Positions 1-9,233 of a stretch of 23,818 bases of DNA are shown piece by piece; within the stretch, counting starts at the first letter, position 1; the number at the start of each line of letters is the position of its first letter. The position numbers were made by a program, and so were the translations under genes. This DNA is from Olsenella sp. (lineage in GTDB: Bacteria > Actinomycetota > Coriobacteriia > Coriobacteriales > Atopobiaceae): positions 1-23,818 of the forward strand of contig SUUD01000005.1 in assembly GCA_015062715.1 (NCBI GenBank). Direction: 5' to 3'. The notes beneath the pieces were generated by a model. It did not search any database, was not told the DNA's origin, and worked only from the letters and a program-made list of their open reading frames with translations.

Positions 1-2
1 AC

Positions 3-1490
<1,488 letters not shown>

Positions 1491-1505
1491 GGGAGCACCA
1501 CGCCC

Positions 1506-2681
1506 ATGGCACAGATGCCACGCTACCCGGTCGACCGGGGCAACATCATCGAGTACGTCGAGACCCAGCTCGACAGCCTCGCCACGCGTCCCTTCTGCGA
1601 CGTGGACAGCCTCGTGCTCTCGTGGCTGTCGTACTGCGCCTTCCCGGACTCGTGCCGCACCCGGCGAGGGGCGGGCCTGGCGGAGCTCTACGACCGGGGG
1701 CAGCTGGGCGAGGTGACCGCCGTCATGTGCGACCGCGCCGCCTTCCGCCACATGCTCTCGGCGCTGGTCGCGAGCCCGCGCTTTCGCGGCCTGCGCGTGT
1801 GCTCCTACGTCGAGGAGACCGACCCCGCGACCGACAAGCAGTTCTCGGCCGTGACCTTCCGCCTGCCCGAGCACGTGACCTACGTCGCCTTCCGCGGCAC
1901 CGATGGCTCGCTCGTGGGGTGGAGGGAGGACTTCAACATCGCGCTCGAGACCGAGCTGCCCTCGCAGCGCTCGGCCGTGGAGTACGTGGGGCGCGTCGCC
2001 GGGGCGTACCGGGGCCAGCTGTGGCTGGGCGGCCACTCCAAGGGCGGCAACCTCGCCGTCTATGCGGCCATGATGTGCCCCGAGCGCATCGCGCGGCGCA
2101 TCGTCGCCGCCTATTCGCACGACGGCCCGGGGTTCCCGGCCTCCTTCATCGACTCGCCCACGTGGCGCGACCGGTCGGGCCTGGTGCGCAAGACCATTCC
2201 CCACCAGTCGGTCATCGGCATGATCTTCGAGCTGCAGGACGACTACCGCGTGGTCCGCGCCACGAGTGACGGCATCATGCAGCACGACCCCTTCTCGTGG
2301 GTGGTCGACGGGCAGGACTTCTCGTATGCCCGCGAGCTCTCGCTTGGGGCGCGCCACCTCGACGCGAGCATCAAGAGCTGGGTCACCAGCGTCAGCCACG
2401 ACGACCGCGCGCTCTTTGTCGACACGCTCTTTGACGTGCTTGGCGCGTCGGGCAAGCAGGCCTTCCACGAGATTGGCGAGGACTGGCAGGCGGCCCTGCC
2501 CGCCATGCTCGAGCGCATGGGGCAGATCCCGCCCGACCAGCGCGAGGTCCTGGGCAAGATCGTGTGGGCCTTCGTGCAGGAGCTCGCCAGCGACCAGGGG
2601 CAGCGCCCCTTTGACGGCACGCTGCAGCCCCTCCAGGCCAAGCTCGCCGAATGGTTTGGGACAAGCCCCAAGGGCGCCTAG
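1506..2681 (+). CDS. DUF2974 (Mbeg1-like) alpha/beta hydrolase, copy 1
   Basis: A 391-residue protein with the nucleophile-elbow motif GGHSKGGNLAVYAA; Ser178 would be the catalytic serine of an alpha/beta-hydrolase (lipase/esterase) fold. Further family-like blocks are the N-terminal DSLVLSWLSYCAFP, the oxyanion-side FRGTDGSLVGWREDFN, SHDGPGF after the elbow, and IMQHDPFSWVVDG with His260 as a candidate catalytic histidine. These match the PF11187 family, annotated as Mbeg1-like; the substrate is unknown. No signal peptide or membrane segment is evident, so it is probably cytoplasmic. The start is ATG 10 bases after a GGGAG ribosome site that directly follows the uvrB stop. The next gene is a clear paralogue, so this is a tandem duplication. 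The family call is firm; the biochemical role is not known. Confidence 0.85.
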   Translation: MAQMPRYPVDRGNIIEYVETQLDSLATRPFCDVDSLVLSWLSYCAFPDSCRTRRGAGLAELYDRGQLGEVTAVMCDRAAFRHMLSALVASPRFRGLRVCSYVEETDPATDKQFSAVTFRLPEHVTYVAFRGTDGSLVGWREDFNIALETELPSQRSAVEYVGRVAGAYRGQLWLGGHSKGGNLAVYAAMMCPERIARRIVAAYSHDGPGFPASFIDSPTWRDRSGLVRKTIPHQSVIGMIFELQDDYRVVRATSDGIMQHDPFSWVVDGQDFSYARELSLGARHLDASIKSWVTSVSHDDRALFVDTLFDVLGASGKQAFHEIGEDWQAALPAMLERMGQIPPDQREVLGKIVWAFVQELASDQGQRPFDGTLQPLQAKLAEWFGTSPKGA

Positions 2682-2736
2682 GCCCAGCCGCCGCTCGTGC
2701 GATAATGGCATCCGACATGCCGCCGTCCGCCTCGCC

Positions 2737-2753
2737 AAGGAGGAGTTTCCATG
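2737..2753 (+). promoter_or_regulatory. Ribosome binding site deciding the start of the second DUF2974 gene
   Basis: The sequence AAGGAGGAG followed by a six-base spacer and ATG is an almost full match to the anti-Shine-Dalgarno target. It fixes the start at 2751 and implies efficient independent initiation of the second hydrolase. Confidence 0.7.
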
Positions 2754-3941
2754 GCCAACATCATCGACTACGTGCTCGCCCGCCGAGAGGGCTTTGACGA
2801 GCTGCCCCTCAACCGCGTCGACAGCCTCGTGCTCTCGTGGGTGTGCTACGTCACCTTCCCCCAGGACTCCCCGGTGCGCACCCCCCAGGGGCAGACGCTC
2901 GCCGAGGCGTTTGGCAACGGCGGCCTGGTGGGCATGACGGCCTCCATGCACGACCCCACCTCGACCCAGCTGCTGCTCTCGGCGGTCGCCGCCAGCCCTC
3001 GCTTTGGGGACGTCGTGGCCCGCCTGCACCTGGAGCGTGCGTCCAAGGCCGACGAGACGCAGTTCTCGGGCACGGCCTTCTCCATCCCGGGCGGTGGCAC
3101 CTACGTGGGCTATCGCGGGACCGACAACACGCTCGTGGGGTGGAAGGAGGACTTCAACATGGCCTTCCGCGCCCCCGTGCCCGCCCAGGCCACGGCGACG
3201 GCCTACCTCCAGATCATCTCCGAGCAGGTGGACGGCCCGCTCTGGGTTGGCGGCCACTCCAAGGGCGGCAACCTCGCCGTCTATGCCACGATGATGGTCG
3301 ACGCGCCCATCCGCGAGCGCATCCTGCGCTGCTTCTCTCACGACGGCCCCGGCTTCATCGACGAGGTCACGTCCGATCCGCGCTGGGCTGGCGCCTACGA
3401 GCTGGTCGACAAGACCGTGCCCGAGGAGTCGATCATCGGCCTTTTGCTCGAGAGCGCAAAGTCCGAGCCCTACATCGTGGAGAGCTCGAGCAAGAGCGTG
3501 ATGCAGCACGCGCCGTTCTCGTGGGTCGTCGACGGGCTCGACTTCAAGTCGGGCGGCGCCGTGAGCTACGAGTCGTACCGCAAGAACAAGCGCCTCAACT
3601 CCTGGATGCGCCAGATGTCCGTGGAGGACCGCGAGCGCTTCATCGAGGTGCTCTACAAGCTTGCGCAGGCCACGGGGGAGGTCACGTTCTCGGGCCTGGC
3701 GGCGAGCGTGCGCGACGGCTCGCTGTCGCTCGTGCTCAGGCGGCTCGACGGCATGGACGAGTCGGACCGCTCGTTCTTCATCGGCGCCCTCGACGAGCTC
3801 GTCGCCACCATGCTGTTGGGACCCGCGCCCAAGCAGGCCACGACCAACGCGGAGGCGGTCGACATCGCGTCCGACCGCATCGACGACATCACGGCGCAGT
3901 TCAACGACACGATGGACAAGTGGTCAAAGTACTTCGAATAA
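2751..3941 (+). CDS. DUF2974 (Mbeg1-like) alpha/beta hydrolase, copy 2
   Basis: A 396-residue paralogue of the preceding gene. It shares DSLVLSWVCYVTFP near the N-terminus, YRGTDNTLVGWKEDFNMA, the elbow GGHSKGGNLAVYAT (Ser170), SHDGPGF and VMQHAPFSWVVDGLDF (His253). The C-terminal third diverges from copy 1 and ends NDTMDKWSKYFE. The start is well placed behind AAGGAGGAG six bases upstream of ATG. The 69-base gap from copy 1 contains no clear terminator, so the two may share a transcript, although a GATAAT-like -10 near 2700 could give a local promoter. Function is inferred only from the fold: a serine hydrolase acting on an ester or lipid. Its last 13 codons and stop recur in altered form 113 bases downstream, which suggests that a third paralogue once stood there. 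Confidence 0.85.
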   Translation: MANIIDYVLARREGFDELPLNRVDSLVLSWVCYVTFPQDSPVRTPQGQTLAEAFGNGGLVGMTASMHDPTSTQLLLSAVAASPRFGDVVARLHLERASKADETQFSGTAFSIPGGGTYVGYRGTDNTLVGWKEDFNMAFRAPVPAQATATAYLQIISEQVDGPLWVGGHSKGGNLAVYATMMVDAPIRERILRCFSHDGPGFIDEVTSDPRWAGAYELVDKTVPEESIIGLLLESAKSEPYIVESSSKSVMQHAPFSWVVDGLDFKSGGAVSYESYRKNKRLNSWMRQMSVEDRERFIEVLYKLAQATGEVTFSGLAASVRDGSLSLVLRRLDGMDESDRSFFIGALDELVATMLLGPAPKQATTNAEAVDIASDRIDDITAQFNDTMDKWSKYFE

Positions 3942-4129
3942 GCGGGCGTCCCGGGAGACTTGTCCCATCGGGCTCGGCGCTCGCTCCGCTCGCTCATTCG
4001 CTTCGCCCATGATTCAACGATACGATGGACAAGTGGTCCAAGTGCTTCGAGTAGGCGTTCGGGTGCCGGGGGGCTCGTCCCGTTCTGGGCTCCGCGCTCG
4101 CTCCGCTCGCTCATTCGCTGCGCTCATGA
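3900..4129. repeat. Tandem repeat of the hydrolase gene tail plus hairpin loop (two units)
   Basis: Unit 1 is 3900-4012 and unit 2 is 4013-4129. Each begins with the last 13 codons and stop of the DUF2974 gene (TTCAACGA...), continues through a GTCCC-containing arm and ends in the loop segment GCTCGCTCCGCTCGCTCATT...CATGA. The gene-tail parts (3900-3941 and 4013-4054) match at 37 of 42 positions. Three of the five differences fall at third codon positions, one swaps stop TAA for TAG, and one gives Tyr to Cys. That bias suggests divergence while still coding. Confidence 0.8.
4013..4054 (+). pseudogene. Remnant of a third DUF2974 paralogue (C-terminal tail only)
   Basis: The stretch would read F-N-D-T-M-D-K-W-S-K-C-F-E-stop in the same sense as the upstream gene, whose own end is FNDTMDKWSKYFE. 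No open frame or start precedes it, because it directly follows the loop of a hairpin element. Either it is the scar of a deleted third tandem copy, or a local duplication that later drifted. Confidence 0.5.
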
Positions 4130-4153
4130 GTCGCCCAGAACGGGACGAGCCCC
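4070..4153. terminator. Long hairpin A between convergent genes (21-bp perfect stem)
   Basis: Arms 4070-4090 and 4133-4153 are perfectly complementary over 21 bp (GGGGCTCGTCCC... with ...GGGACGAGCCCC) and enclose a 42-base loop that starts TCC and ends GAGTC. It lies between the ends of two convergent genes, where it could act as a bidirectional barrier to transcription. No T-tract follows on either side, so it is not a textbook intrinsic terminator. The loop resembles those of hairpins B and C elsewhere in the window. Confidence 0.6.
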
Positions 4154-4229
4154 GGGCTCCCGCCCGCGCTCATTCGCTGCGCTCATGGGCCGCCCACAGT
4201 GGGACGAATCCTCCGGGATAGGTGTCCCG

Positions 4230-5921
4230 CTACCTCATGACGTGGTCGACCAGGGCGGCGGCGACGCGCAGGCCGTCCGCGGCCGCGCTCATGATGCCGC
4301 CCGCATAGCCCGCGCCCTCTCCCGCGGGCCACAGGCCCTCGACGCCCAGGGCCTGGAGGTCCTTTCCACGCACGACGCGCACGGGCGAGCTCGAGCGGCT
4401 CTCCACGCCCGTAAGCACCGCGTCTGCGGCGGAGAAGAACGGGAGCCTCCGCGCCATGCGGGGGAGCGCCGCGCGCAGGGTCTCGCGCACGCGGGGCGGC
4501 AGGCACCCGTCCACCGAGCCCCACCTGACGCCACGCGGGTAGGTTGGCTGGACGCGTCCCGGCTCGGATGACGGCACGCCCTGCAGGAAGTCGCCCACCA
4601 GCTGGGCCGGGGCGACGAAGTCCCCGCCACCCAGCTCGTATGCGGCCCGCTCGCATTCGCGCTGCAGGTCGATGCCGGCCAGCGGGCCGTCGCCGGGGAG
4701 GTCCTCGGGGTAGACGTTGGCCAGCAGGCCGGCGTTTGCGTTGGTGCCGTCGCGCCCCGACAGGCTCATGCCGTTGGTGACCACGCCACCCGGCTCGCTC
4801 GAGGCGCACACCACGTAGCCGCCCGGGCACATGCAGAAGCTGAAGGCGCTGCGCTTGGGCTGCCCGGGAACCTCGTCGAGGTGCTCGGCGAGCTTGTAGG
4901 GGGCGGCGCCCAGCGCGGGGTTCCCCGCGGCTGCGCCGTACTGGACGCGGTCGACGTCGGCCTGGAGGTGCTCGATGCGCACGCCCATGGCGAAGGTCTT
5001 CCGCTCGAGCACGACGCCCCTCTCGGCGAGCAGTGCAAAGACGTCCCGGGCCGAATGGCCCGTCGCGAGCACCACGTGGGACGTGCGCACGCGCTCCTCG
5101 CGCACGAGCCCGCTCTCGGGGTCGGTCGTCACGAGCGACACCGAGGCGACCCGGCGCGCGCCGGCCGTGCCCGCGAGCTCGAGGTCGACCATGCGGCAAC
5201 GGCAGCGCACCTCGCCGCCAGCCGCCTCGATCTCTGCCCGCAGGCGCTCCACCACGCGCGGCAGCACGTCGCTGCCCACGTGGGGATGGGCGTCGTAGAG
5301 GATCTGGCCGTCGGCCCCCGCGTCGACGAGGCTCTCCAGGACCAGGCGGTGGTAGGGGCTCTTGGTGCCCGTCGCGAGCTTGCCGTCCGAGAAGGTCCCG
5401 GCGCCTCCGAGGCCAAACTGTATGTTGCTCTCGGGGTCGAGGGCGCCCGAGTCGTTGAGGTCGGCGATGATGGAGGTGCGTCGCGTCGCGTCGTCACCCC
5501 GCTCGACCACGAGCGGGGCCAGGCCGGCGCGGGCCATCCAGAGGGCGCAGAAGAGCCCGGCGCATCCGGCGCCCACCACGACGGGACGGTCCTCGAGCGG
5601 GGAGGGATGGCGCAGCGGGAAGTGCGACCGCTCCTCGGCGATCATGCGGACGCCCCGGTCGCTGTGCCTGCGCCCCAGCTTGGAGAGGAGGGCACGCTCG
5701 GCATTGGCGCCACCCGCAAGGGTGACGCGCACCGTGTAGGTGAGGGCGACCTCCGAGCGCTTGCGGGCGTCGATCGAGCGCTTGCGCAGCTCGAACGAGG
5801 TGATGGCGTCGGGCGCGGCATGGAGCCTCTTGCGCGTGACCTCGCGAACGAGCGCGAGCTCGGAGGGCCTGTCCGCGGGGACGCGGTCGGCAGGCACGTG
5901 TATGCCCGACACCTCGAGCAT
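4230..5921 (-). CDS. FAD-dependent dehydrogenase of the COG2509 type
   Basis: A 563-residue flavoprotein. After an N-terminal domain of about 100 residues containing ELRKRSIDARKRSE, typical of this family, comes a dinucleotide-binding motif VVVGAGCAGLFCALWMA (Gly117-Gly122) and ERGDD, which would hold the FAD ribose. The C-terminal FAD-binding segment is GLWPAGEGAGYAGGIMSAAADG. The block FCMCPGGYVVCASSEPGGVVTNGMS, near the middle, is also characteristic. The reaction is unknown; members are usually labelled NAD(P)/FAD-dependent oxidoreductases. The start ATG lies two bases after the stop of the upstream HI0933-like gene, so it is the last gene of a three-gene operon with that gene and the Mrp-type ATPase. 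No membrane segment is seen. The family call is strong; the substrate is unknown. Confidence 0.88.
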   Translation of the reverse strand: MLEVSGIHVPADRVPADRPSELALVREVTRKRLHAAPDAITSFELRKRSIDARKRSEVALTYTVRVTLAGGANAERALLSKLGRRHSDRGVRMIAEERSHFPLRHPSPLEDRPVVVGAGCAGLFCALWMARAGLAPLVVERGDDATRRTSIIADLNDSGALDPESNIQFGLGGAGTFSDGKLATGTKSPYHRLVLESLVDAGADGQILYDAHPHVGSDVLPRVVERLRAEIEAAGGEVRCRCRMVDLELAGTAGARRVASVSLVTTDPESGLVREERVRTSHVVLATGHSARDVFALLAERGVVLERKTFAMGVRIEHLQADVDRVQYGAAAGNPALGAAPYKLAEHLDEVPGQPKRSAFSFCMCPGGYVVCASSEPGGVVTNGMSLSGRDGTNANAGLLANVYPEDLPGDGPLAGIDLQRECERAAYELGGGDFVAPAQLVGDFLQGVPSSEPGRVQPTYPRGVRWGSVDGCLPPRVRETLRAALPRMARRLPFFSAADAVLTGVESRSSSPVRVVRGKDLQALGVEGLWPAGEGAGYAGGIMSAAADGLRVAAALVDHVMR

Positions 5922-5923
5922 GG

Positions 5924-7210
5924 CTAGTGCACCGCCTTGGCTGCCGACTCACCTGCGCGCATGCCGCTCGCCCAGGCGAACGAGAGGTTGTAGCCGCCAC
6001 AGTCGCCGTCGACGTCGAGGGCCTCGCCACAGGCAAAGACGTCCGGCACGTCCCGCAGCCCCATCGTCGCGGGATCGACCGCGCTGGTCGCGATGCCACC
6101 GGCCGTGACCTGGGCGTGGCTCTCGTCGGCAGGTCCCGTCACGCGGAAGGGCAGCCCCTTGACGAGGGCGAGGACGCCCGCGCCCTCCACACTGCCTAGG
6201 CGCTGGGGGAGGTGCTCCTGCGCCCAGGGCGAGTCGGCGAGCGACCAGAGCACGTCCGCGATCGCGGGGTCGAGCATGCCGTCGAGCGCGGTGCGCGGGC
6301 TGGGGTGATAGTCCACGGTAAGGCCCGGCTCAAGGCCAAGGCGCTGGCCGACCTCCTTCACGGTGAGGTCGGGGACGAGGTCGAGCTCTATCGTGTCGCC
6401 GGGGCGGGCCAGGCGCGAGAGGTCGAAGACGCAGATGCCCGAGAGCCCGTAGTTGCGGAAGAGCACCTCGCCGCGCTCGCGGGCAAGCGGCATGTCATCG
6501 CGCACGAGGGTGGCGATACAGGCGGCACGGCGGCCGTCGAGCTCGGAGAGGGGAGAGGGCTCGCAGGCGAGCGGGCAGAGCACGGGGCGCCGCTCGACGA
6601 GGGGAATTTCCAGCGAGGCCGATGCCGGCGCACCCCCGCCGCTCGCGATGACGAGGGAGCGGCAGGGAAGCGTGCACCTTCCGTCGTCATCCCACATCTC
6701 CTGGAACGAGACCACGGGACCGTCCGCGCCCCGGGCGACGTCAAGCGCCTCGCGGGCCGGTGCCAGGACCACGCCCGCCTCGACCGCCCGGGCGAGCAGC
6801 ACGTTGCGCACGGACGCGGCCTGGAGGCTGCTGGGATAGAGCCTGCCGTCCTCCTGGCACCAGACGAGGCCGCACTCGCGGAAGAAGCCCAGGATGCGGT
6901 CGAGGGGGTTGCGCCCCATGACGGCGGCGACGAACTCGGGCTGGTTGTAGTGCTTGGGCGCGAGGTCGACGTTGGCAAAGTTGCAGCGGCCGTTGCCGGT
7001 CGCCAGGATGGTGCGCCCGCACTCGAGGTCGCGCTCCAGCACGACCACCGAGGATCCGGCCTCGGCTGCCATGATGGCCGCGACAAGGCCGGACGCCCCG
7101 CCGCCCACGACGCAGACGTCGCAGGTGGCGGGCACGGCCACGTTGGCCGCCTTCCTCAGGAGGCGTGCTTCCATCTGCTTGCGCGAGACGTGCCTCTTGC
7201 CCTGTGCCAT
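5924..7210 (-). CDS. HI0933/BaiN-like NAD(P)/FAD-dependent oxidoreductase
   Basis: A 428-residue flavoprotein of the HI0933/YhiN family. It has an FAD-binding motif DVCVVGGGASGLVAAIMAAE (Gly36-Gly41), the diagnostic RTILATGNGRCNFAN block at about residues 66-80, GLSGICVFDLSR in the mid region, and a C-terminal VTAGGIATSAVDPATM and FACGEALDVDGDCGGYNLSFA. A family member, BaiN of Clostridium scindens, has been linked to reductive steps of bile-acid 7-dehydroxylation, but most members are uncharacterised, so bile-acid activity must not be assumed here. The first 28 residues are basic and precede the Rossmann fold. The start lies nine bases after the Mrp-like gene's stop, and its own stop is two bases from the next gene, so it is clearly operonic. 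Confidence 0.9.
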   Translation of the reverse strand: MAQGKRHVSRKQMEARLLRKAANVAVPATCDVCVVGGGASGLVAAIMAAEAGSSVVVLERDLECGRTILATGNGRCNFANVDLAPKHYNQPEFVAAVMGRNPLDRILGFFRECGLVWCQEDGRLYPSSLQAASVRNVLLARAVEAGVVLAPAREALDVARGADGPVVSFQEMWDDDGRCTLPCRSLVIASGGGAPASASLEIPLVERRPVLCPLACEPSPLSELDGRRAACIATLVRDDMPLARERGEVLFRNYGLSGICVFDLSRLARPGDTIELDLVPDLTVKEVGQRLGLEPGLTVDYHPSPRTALDGMLDPAIADVLWSLADSPWAQEHLPQRLGSVEGAGVLALVKGLPFRVTGPADESHAQVTAGGIATSAVDPATMGLRDVPDVFACGEALDVDGDCGGYNLSFAWASGMRAGESAAKAVH

Positions 7211-7219
7211 GCGTCTGCC

Positions 7220-8053
7220 CTAGGCGCGCGCGACGGCATCGACCAGCTCGGGGAGCAGGCCTTCGGGAAGGTCGCGCTCGATGGTGCCGGCGTCGACGGC
7301 GGCGGCCAGCGCCGGGTCGATGGGCAGCTGGCCCAGGGCGGCGATGCCGTAGCCCGCGGCCGTCTCGGCCAGGTGGGAGGGGCCATAGATCTCGATGCGC
7401 TCGTCGCAGTGCGGGCAGCGCACGTAGGCCATGTTCTCGACCAGGCCAATCACGGGCACGCTCATCATGGCGGCCATGTTGACGGCCTTGCCCACCACCA
7501 TCTGGACCAGGTCCTGCGGCGAGGACACGATCACGACGCCCTCGAGGGGCAGCGACTGGAAGGCCGTGAGGGGCACGTCGCCCGTTCCGGGAGGCATGTC
7601 GACGAGCAGGTAGTCGAGCTTGCCCCAGTCGGTCTGCCCAAAGAACTGCTGGAGGGTGCCGGCGAGGATGGGGCCGCGCCAGATGACGGGCTCGTCCTCG
7701 CGCTCGAGCACCAGGTTGGCGCTCATGACCTTGATGCCGGTGGCCGTCTCGACCGGGACGAGCAGGTCGTTCTGGGCAAAGGCGTGGACGCCGGAGAGGC
7801 CCAGCATCTTGGGAATGGAGGGGCCGGTGATGTCGGCGTCGAGCACGCCCACGGCATAGCCCTTGCGGGCGAGCTCGATGGCGAGCAGGCCGGTGACGAA
7901 CGACTTGCCGACGCCGCCCTTGCCGGACACGACGCCTATGACATGGCCCACCGAGGACCCGGCATCGACCTCGTAGGTGGGGATGCCCTGGGGCTTGCGG
8001 CCCACGGCGGCATCGAACTCTCTGCGGATTGCCTCGGCATCGACCTCGGGCAT
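7220..8053 (-). CDS. mrp: Mrp/NBP35-type ATP-binding iron-sulfur carrier protein
   Basis: A 277-residue P-loop ATPase of the Mrp/ApbC group, which binds and delivers Fe-S clusters to apoproteins in the cytoplasm. Residues 44-51 form the deviant Walker A motif GKGGVGKS, followed by VGVLDADITGPSIPKMLGL and DYLLVDMPPGTGDVPLT, both hallmarks. A CPHC pair at 213-216 fits the bridging cluster ligands. The N-terminal DUF59 domain of longer Mrp proteins is absent, as in many short bacterial forms. An upstream in-frame ATG at 8084-8086 exists, but the ATG ending at 8053 has AAAGGAG at good spacing and is preferred. It leads the operon with two flavoproteins, so it may serve an iron-sulfur partner, though none is seen next to it. 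Confidence 0.93.
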   Translation of the reverse strand: MPEVDAEAIRREFDAAVGRKPQGIPTYEVDAGSSVGHVIGVVSGKGGVGKSFVTGLLAIELARKGYAVGVLDADITGPSIPKMLGLSGVHAFAQNDLLVPVETATGIKVMSANLVLEREDEPVIWRGPILAGTLQQFFGQTDWGKLDYLLVDMPPGTGDVPLTAFQSLPLEGVVIVSSPQDLVQMVVGKAVNMAAMMSVPVIGLVENMAYVRCPHCDERIEIYGPSHLAETAAGYGIAALGQLPIDPALAAAVDAGTIERDLPEGLLPELVDAVARA

Positions 8054-8119
8054 GGGAACTCCTTTCGTTGGGTGCAACCCTTTCATTCTAGGGCATGCGC
8101 ACGGCCATGAGGGAGTTTG

Positions 8120-8133
8120 GCGGCAATTGCCGC
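8120..8133. promoter_or_regulatory. Perfect 14-bp palindrome between hisC and mrp
   Basis: GCGGCAATTGCCGC reads the same on both strands. It lies seven bases past the hisC stop and about 65 bases before the mrp start, with a TAGAAT-like -10 between it and mrp. It could be an operator for the mrp operon or a small symmetric terminator stem. The sequence alone does not decide. Confidence 0.35.
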
Positions 8134-8140
8134 GACATGC

Positions 8141-9208
8141 CTAGAGCGTCTCCAGAATGCGCCGGGTCTCCCTCAGGAAGACGTCCATCTCCTCGTCCGT
8201 GCCCACGGTGACGCGCAGCCAGTCGTCGATGCGGGGCGCGGCGTAGTACCTGGTGAGCACTCCCGCCTCGCGCAGGCGCACCAGCCAGTCGTGCGCCCTG
8301 AGCGCGGGATGGGTGGCAAAGACGAAGTTGGTCACGCTGGGCAGCACCGTGAAGCCCATGGCCTCGAGCTCGGCACGGGTGCGCTCGCGGGTCTCCATGA
8401 TCTGGTGGGTGCAGGCCCGGAAGTACCCCTCGTCCTCGAGCGCTGCGATGCCCATGGCCATGGTCGGCGCGGACAGGTTGAAGGGGTTGAAGCTGAACTT
8501 GATGTCGTTGAGGTCGCTCACGAGGTCGGCCTGCGCCAGGCACCAGCCAATGTGGGCGCCGGCGAGGTTGCGCGACTTGCTCATGGTGTGGACCACCACG
8601 AGGTTGCGGTGGTCGCGGACGAGCGGCGCGCAGGTCTGGCTGCCGTAGTCCACGTAGGCCTCGTCCACGATCACGAGCCTGCCGGGGTGCGTCTCGCAGA
8701 TGCGCACGACGTCGGCGGGGGAGATGGCCAGGCCAGTGGGGGCGTTGGGGTTGGGGAAGACCACGGTGCTGTCAAAGGCGGCGAAGGCGTCGACGTCGAG
8801 CGTGAAGTCGTCGAGCAGGGGGATCTCGGTCCAGTCGAGCCCCTGCGTGGACGAGAAGTCGCGGTAGAAGCCATAGGTCACGTCGGGGAAGGCGATGCGG
8901 CTCCCCGGCTCGCAGAAGGTGAGGAGCAGAAAGCCCAGGACCTCGTCGGAGCCGTTGCCGCAGAAGACCTCGGCGGCGTCGAGGCCGTACGTGCTGGCGA
9001 CGGCCTCGCGCAGGGGCATGCAGTGCGGGTCGGCGTAGCGGCCGAGGTTGGCAAGAAGGGCCGGGTCGGCCAAGGCGCGCGCCACGCCGGGCGCCGGGGG
9101 CACGCTCGTCTCGTTGGAGTTGAGCTTGACGTAGGTGCGGTCCTTGGGCTGCTCGCCCGGGACGTAGGGGCTCAGGCCCTCGTACCTGCTCGCGAGAAAC
9201 TCACTCAT
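8141..9208 (-). CDS. hisC: Histidinol-phosphate aminotransferase type PLP enzyme
   Basis: A 355-residue fold-type I aminotransferase with the HisC pattern. It opens with LSPYVPGEQP and KLNSNETSVPPAP, has NPNAPTG at 153-159, DEAYVDY at 182-188, and the PLP lysine K211 in SKSRNLAGAHIGW. HisC converts imidazole-acetol phosphate and glutamate to histidinol phosphate; related enzymes use phenylalanine or tyrosine. The start is supported by AAGGAG upstream of ATG. No other his genes are nearby. It follows a PhzF-family gene by 25 bases on the same strand, so an aromatic-amino-acid role is possible. The family is certain; the histidine assignment is probable. Confidence 0.88.
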   Translation of the reverse strand: MSEFLASRYEGLSPYVPGEQPKDRTYVKLNSNETSVPPAPGVARALADPALLANLGRYADPHCMPLREAVASTYGLDAAEVFCGNGSDEVLGFLLLTFCEPGSRIAFPDVTYGFYRDFSSTQGLDWTEIPLLDDFTLDVDAFAAFDSTVVFPNPNAPTGLAISPADVVRICETHPGRLVIVDEAYVDYGSQTCAPLVRDHRNLVVVHTMSKSRNLAGAHIGWCLAQADLVSDLNDIKFSFNPFNLSAPTMAMGIAALEDEGYFRACTHQIMETRERTRAELEAMGFTVLPSVTNFVFATHPALRAHDWLVRLREAGVLTRYYAAPRIDDWLRVTVGTDEEMDVFLRETRRILETL

Positions 9209-9233
9209 CTGGAAGCTCCTTCCTGGCGCGTGG

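Larger units (their letters stand above)
3949..4218. repeat. Degenerate outer arms and extra loop copies around hairpin A
   Basis: A left arm at 3949-3973 (TCCCGGGAGACTTGTCCCAT, then CGGGC) and a right arm at 4192-4218 (GCCCACAGTGGGACGAAT, then CCTCCGGGA) are imperfectly complementary: the GGGC, GTCCCA and TCCCGG blocks pair. Each carries a copy of the loop sequence (3974-4012 and 4155-4190). This looks like one hairpin whose loop was split by the gene-tail copy and hairpin A. The remaining gap between the flanking genes holds nothing else recognisable. Confidence 0.35.

Noticed and set aside
3653..4114. A 153-codon minus-strand frame containing SERSER repeats
   Set aside because: The repeated residues come from the loop of the hairpin elements, and the frame overlaps the end of the DUF2974 gene antisense.
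5924..7210. Naming the HI0933-like gene baiN and claiming bile-acid conversion
   Set aside because: Only family-level similarity can be seen, and no other bai genes are in the window.
6212..8110. A plus-strand open frame of 632 codons over the Mrp and HI0933-like genes
   Set aside because: It is antisense to two clearly recognisable genes and its translation is biased (His/Gly/Asp/Ala-rich) with no domain.
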